64,000 nt of DNA from Pararhizobium polonicum (GTDB taxonomy: Bacteria > Pseudomonadota > Alphaproteobacteria > Rhizobiales > Rhizobiaceae): positions 744,001-808,000 of the forward strand of contig NZ_LGLV01000004.1 of the NCBI RefSeq assembly GCF_001687365.1, written 5' to 3'. This document shows, piece by piece, positions 62,886-64,000 of the stretch (positions within the stretch are counted from its first letter, which is position 1; every line of letters starts with the position of its first letter). The notes below the pieces were generated by a model. That model worked only from the letters and a program-made list of their open reading frames with translations, had not been told where the DNA came from and did no database searches. Both the position numbers and the translations under genes were made by a program.

Positions 62886-63719
62886 TCACATATTCAATGC
62901 ACGCAGCAAGCTTTCCAAATTTCTCTCACCTTCCTTAGTCTGTGCTCCTGCTTTCAATCCGCCGCGGATGAGCTTTTCGGCGGCGGGGCGCTCGAACAAT
63001 CCTGCCCAGGCCTCATGCTCGCGCTTAAAGCCATCCCGCAGATCTTCAAGAAGCAACGCCCTCTTGGCCGCGGCGATGACGCCTTCGGGCAAGGCGGCGA
63101 TATTGTGCGCCAACCGGTCGACGAAGCCATCAAGCTCCGAGGCAGGCAGCGCCCGGTTGATCCAGCCATAGCGTTCCGCCGTCGCCGCATCAATGAGATC
63201 GGCGCCAAGGATCACTTCGAGGGCGCGGCCGCGCGTCATCCGGCTGGACAGATATTGCGTGGCGCCGCCGCCGGGCGTGATGCCCATCAGCGCTTCGCAT
63301 TGGGCGAGTCCCGCCCGCTCTTCGGCGGCAAACGCCATGTCGGCCGCCGCGACGAATTCCGCACCGCCGCCGCGCGCCAAGCCGGCCAGCTTGACGATCG
63401 TGACCTGCGGCTGTTCTCGCAAAAGTTCCCCGAGCGCCTGGAAAGGATTGAGGCCCTCCGGAGCCTCACGAGCAATTTCGTCGAAGGCGTGCGGTTCATC
63501 GATCAATGTCATGTCGACATGAGCAATGAAGAATTCCGGGTCTGCGCTCTGGAAAACGAGGACGCGCGTGTCCGGGTCATCGCGAACGGAAAGGAGAAAG
63601 CGGCGCATCTCGCTCATCAAAGGAACATCGAGAACGTTGACTGGAGGATTGTCGATCGTGATCGTCGCGACGCCGTCCGCCAGGGAAACTAGAATCTTGC
63701 GGAAATCTGTGTCTGTCAT
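62886..63719 (-). CDS. Enoyl-CoA hydratase/isomerase-family protein
   Basis: A 277-aa crotonase-fold protein. VATITIDNPPVNVLDVPLMSEM begins the fold. The oxyanion-hole strand reads TIVKLAGLARGGGAEFVAAADMAFAAE, and GLAQCEALMGITPGGGATQYLSSRMTRGRALE follows. The usual CoA-binding A-G-x-D-[IL] stretch is replaced by the divergent PEFFIAHVDMTL, so catalytic type cannot be assigned. It is divergent from an HxlR regulator gene 124 bp away, its likely repressor. Confidence 0.88.
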   Translation of the reverse strand: MTDTDFRKILVSLADGVATITIDNPPVNVLDVPLMSEMRRFLLSVRDDPDTRVLVFQSADPEFFIAHVDMTLIDEPHAFDEIAREAPEGLNPFQALGELLREQPQVTIVKLAGLARGGGAEFVAAADMAFAAEERAGLAQCEALMGITPGGGATQYLSSRMTRGRALEVILGADLIDAATAERYGWINRALPASELDGFVDRLAHNIAALPEGVIAAAKRALLLEDLRDGFKREHEAWAGLFERPAAEKLIRGGLKAGAQTKEGERNLESLLRALNM

Positions 63720-63843
63720 CTGTAAGATCTCTGTTCTTCGGGAAATTCTGGCGCTGGTTTGGCGCCATTGACCCTAAAGTATTCATCGGACACCTAGCGT
63801 CAATTACGCACCCAAAGCATCCCAGGGATGCCGGAGGATACCG

Positions 63844-64000
63844 ATGGATGAACCAACAAGTGAAAATGACCCGGTTTACCGTGCCGACTGCCCGAGCCGG
63901 GTGATCCTCGACCAGATCGCGGACAAGTGGTCGATGATGGTGCTAGCCGTATTGAGCGAGCCCCGTCGCTTCAACGCAATCAAGCGTCGCCTGGATGGCG
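63844..64000 (+). CDS. HxlR-family regulator (3' truncated by window)
   Basis: The first 52 codons are present. After MDEPTSENDPVYRADCPSRV comes the HxlR winged-helix start ILDQIADKWSMMVLAVLSEPRRFNAIKRRLDG, with the conserved Cys before helix 1 typical of redox- or aldehyde-sensing members. The remainder lies beyond the window. It probably controls the divergent crotonase-fold gene. Confidence 0.9.
   Translation, partial: MDEPTSENDPVYRADCPSRVILDQIADKWSMMVLAVLSEPRRFNAIKRRLDG

Noticed and set aside
1..64000. CRISPR array, prophage or insertion sequence
   Set aside because: No regularly spaced repeats, transposase or phage structural genes were found. The only interspersed repeat recognised is the RIME at 12015-12130.

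Overview
The window looks like a chromosomal segment from a member of the Rhizobiaceae (Rhizobium, Agrobacterium or a relative). This rests on the high-GC coding style, a RIME-type palindromic repeat at 12015-12130, the BepDE/AcrAB-like pump layout, and the overall gene content. No database search was possible, so names come from reading motifs, lengths and gene order.

Layout, 1-38.6 kb (conserved chromosome). The 3' end of polA is followed by a 2-oxoglutarate/Fe(II) oxygenase and purU. A minus-strand RND efflux operon (adaptor, pump, TetR regulator) has a readable promoter/operator. Next come two divergent operons for N-acetyl-amino-sugar catabolism. The leftward one is murQ, an ABC sugar transporter and a Gfo/Idh/MocA dehydrogenase. 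The rightward one is a BadF-type kinase, a GntR regulator, a SIS-domain deaminase and nagA. Together they can import MurNAc/GlcNAc-type sugars, phosphorylate them, cleave the lactyl ether, deacetylate and deaminate to fructose-6-phosphate. An amidase-ROK-cutC operon converges on nagA. After a CysZ-like membrane protein, a YheO-type regulator and an aminotransferase comes a complete kdp K+ uptake operon with its sensor kinase and response regulator. It includes kdpF and two further tiny membrane ORFs. A two-gene unit follows: a FecR-TPR-outer-membrane-barrel fusion and a CHASE2 adenylate cyclase.

Layout, 38.68-64 kb (accessory). At 38685-38704 there is a 20-bp piece identical, from memory, to the 3' end of rhizobial initiator tRNA-Met, next to a terminator. 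It has the form expected of one end of a tRNA-integrated genomic island whose body extends rightward past the window. Everything to its right is typical accessory content: a porin, a VOC protein, a secreted amidohydrolase, three closely similar LysR regulators beside small oxidoreductase or hydrolase genes, pirin, a Kef-type antiporter, an SDR/AraC pair, RidA, TetR/AlaE, esterases, an enoyl-CoA hydratase and the start of an HxlR regulator. Two genes there are broken by single in-frame stops: tetR at 57114 and a second-type metG at codon 161.

The most notable item is the metG leader. A 15-codon reading frame with three consecutive Met codons (61059-61106) is followed by mutually exclusive hairpins ending in an intrinsic terminator. 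This is a textbook ribosome-mediated attenuator placed in front of a methionyl-tRNA synthetase gene.
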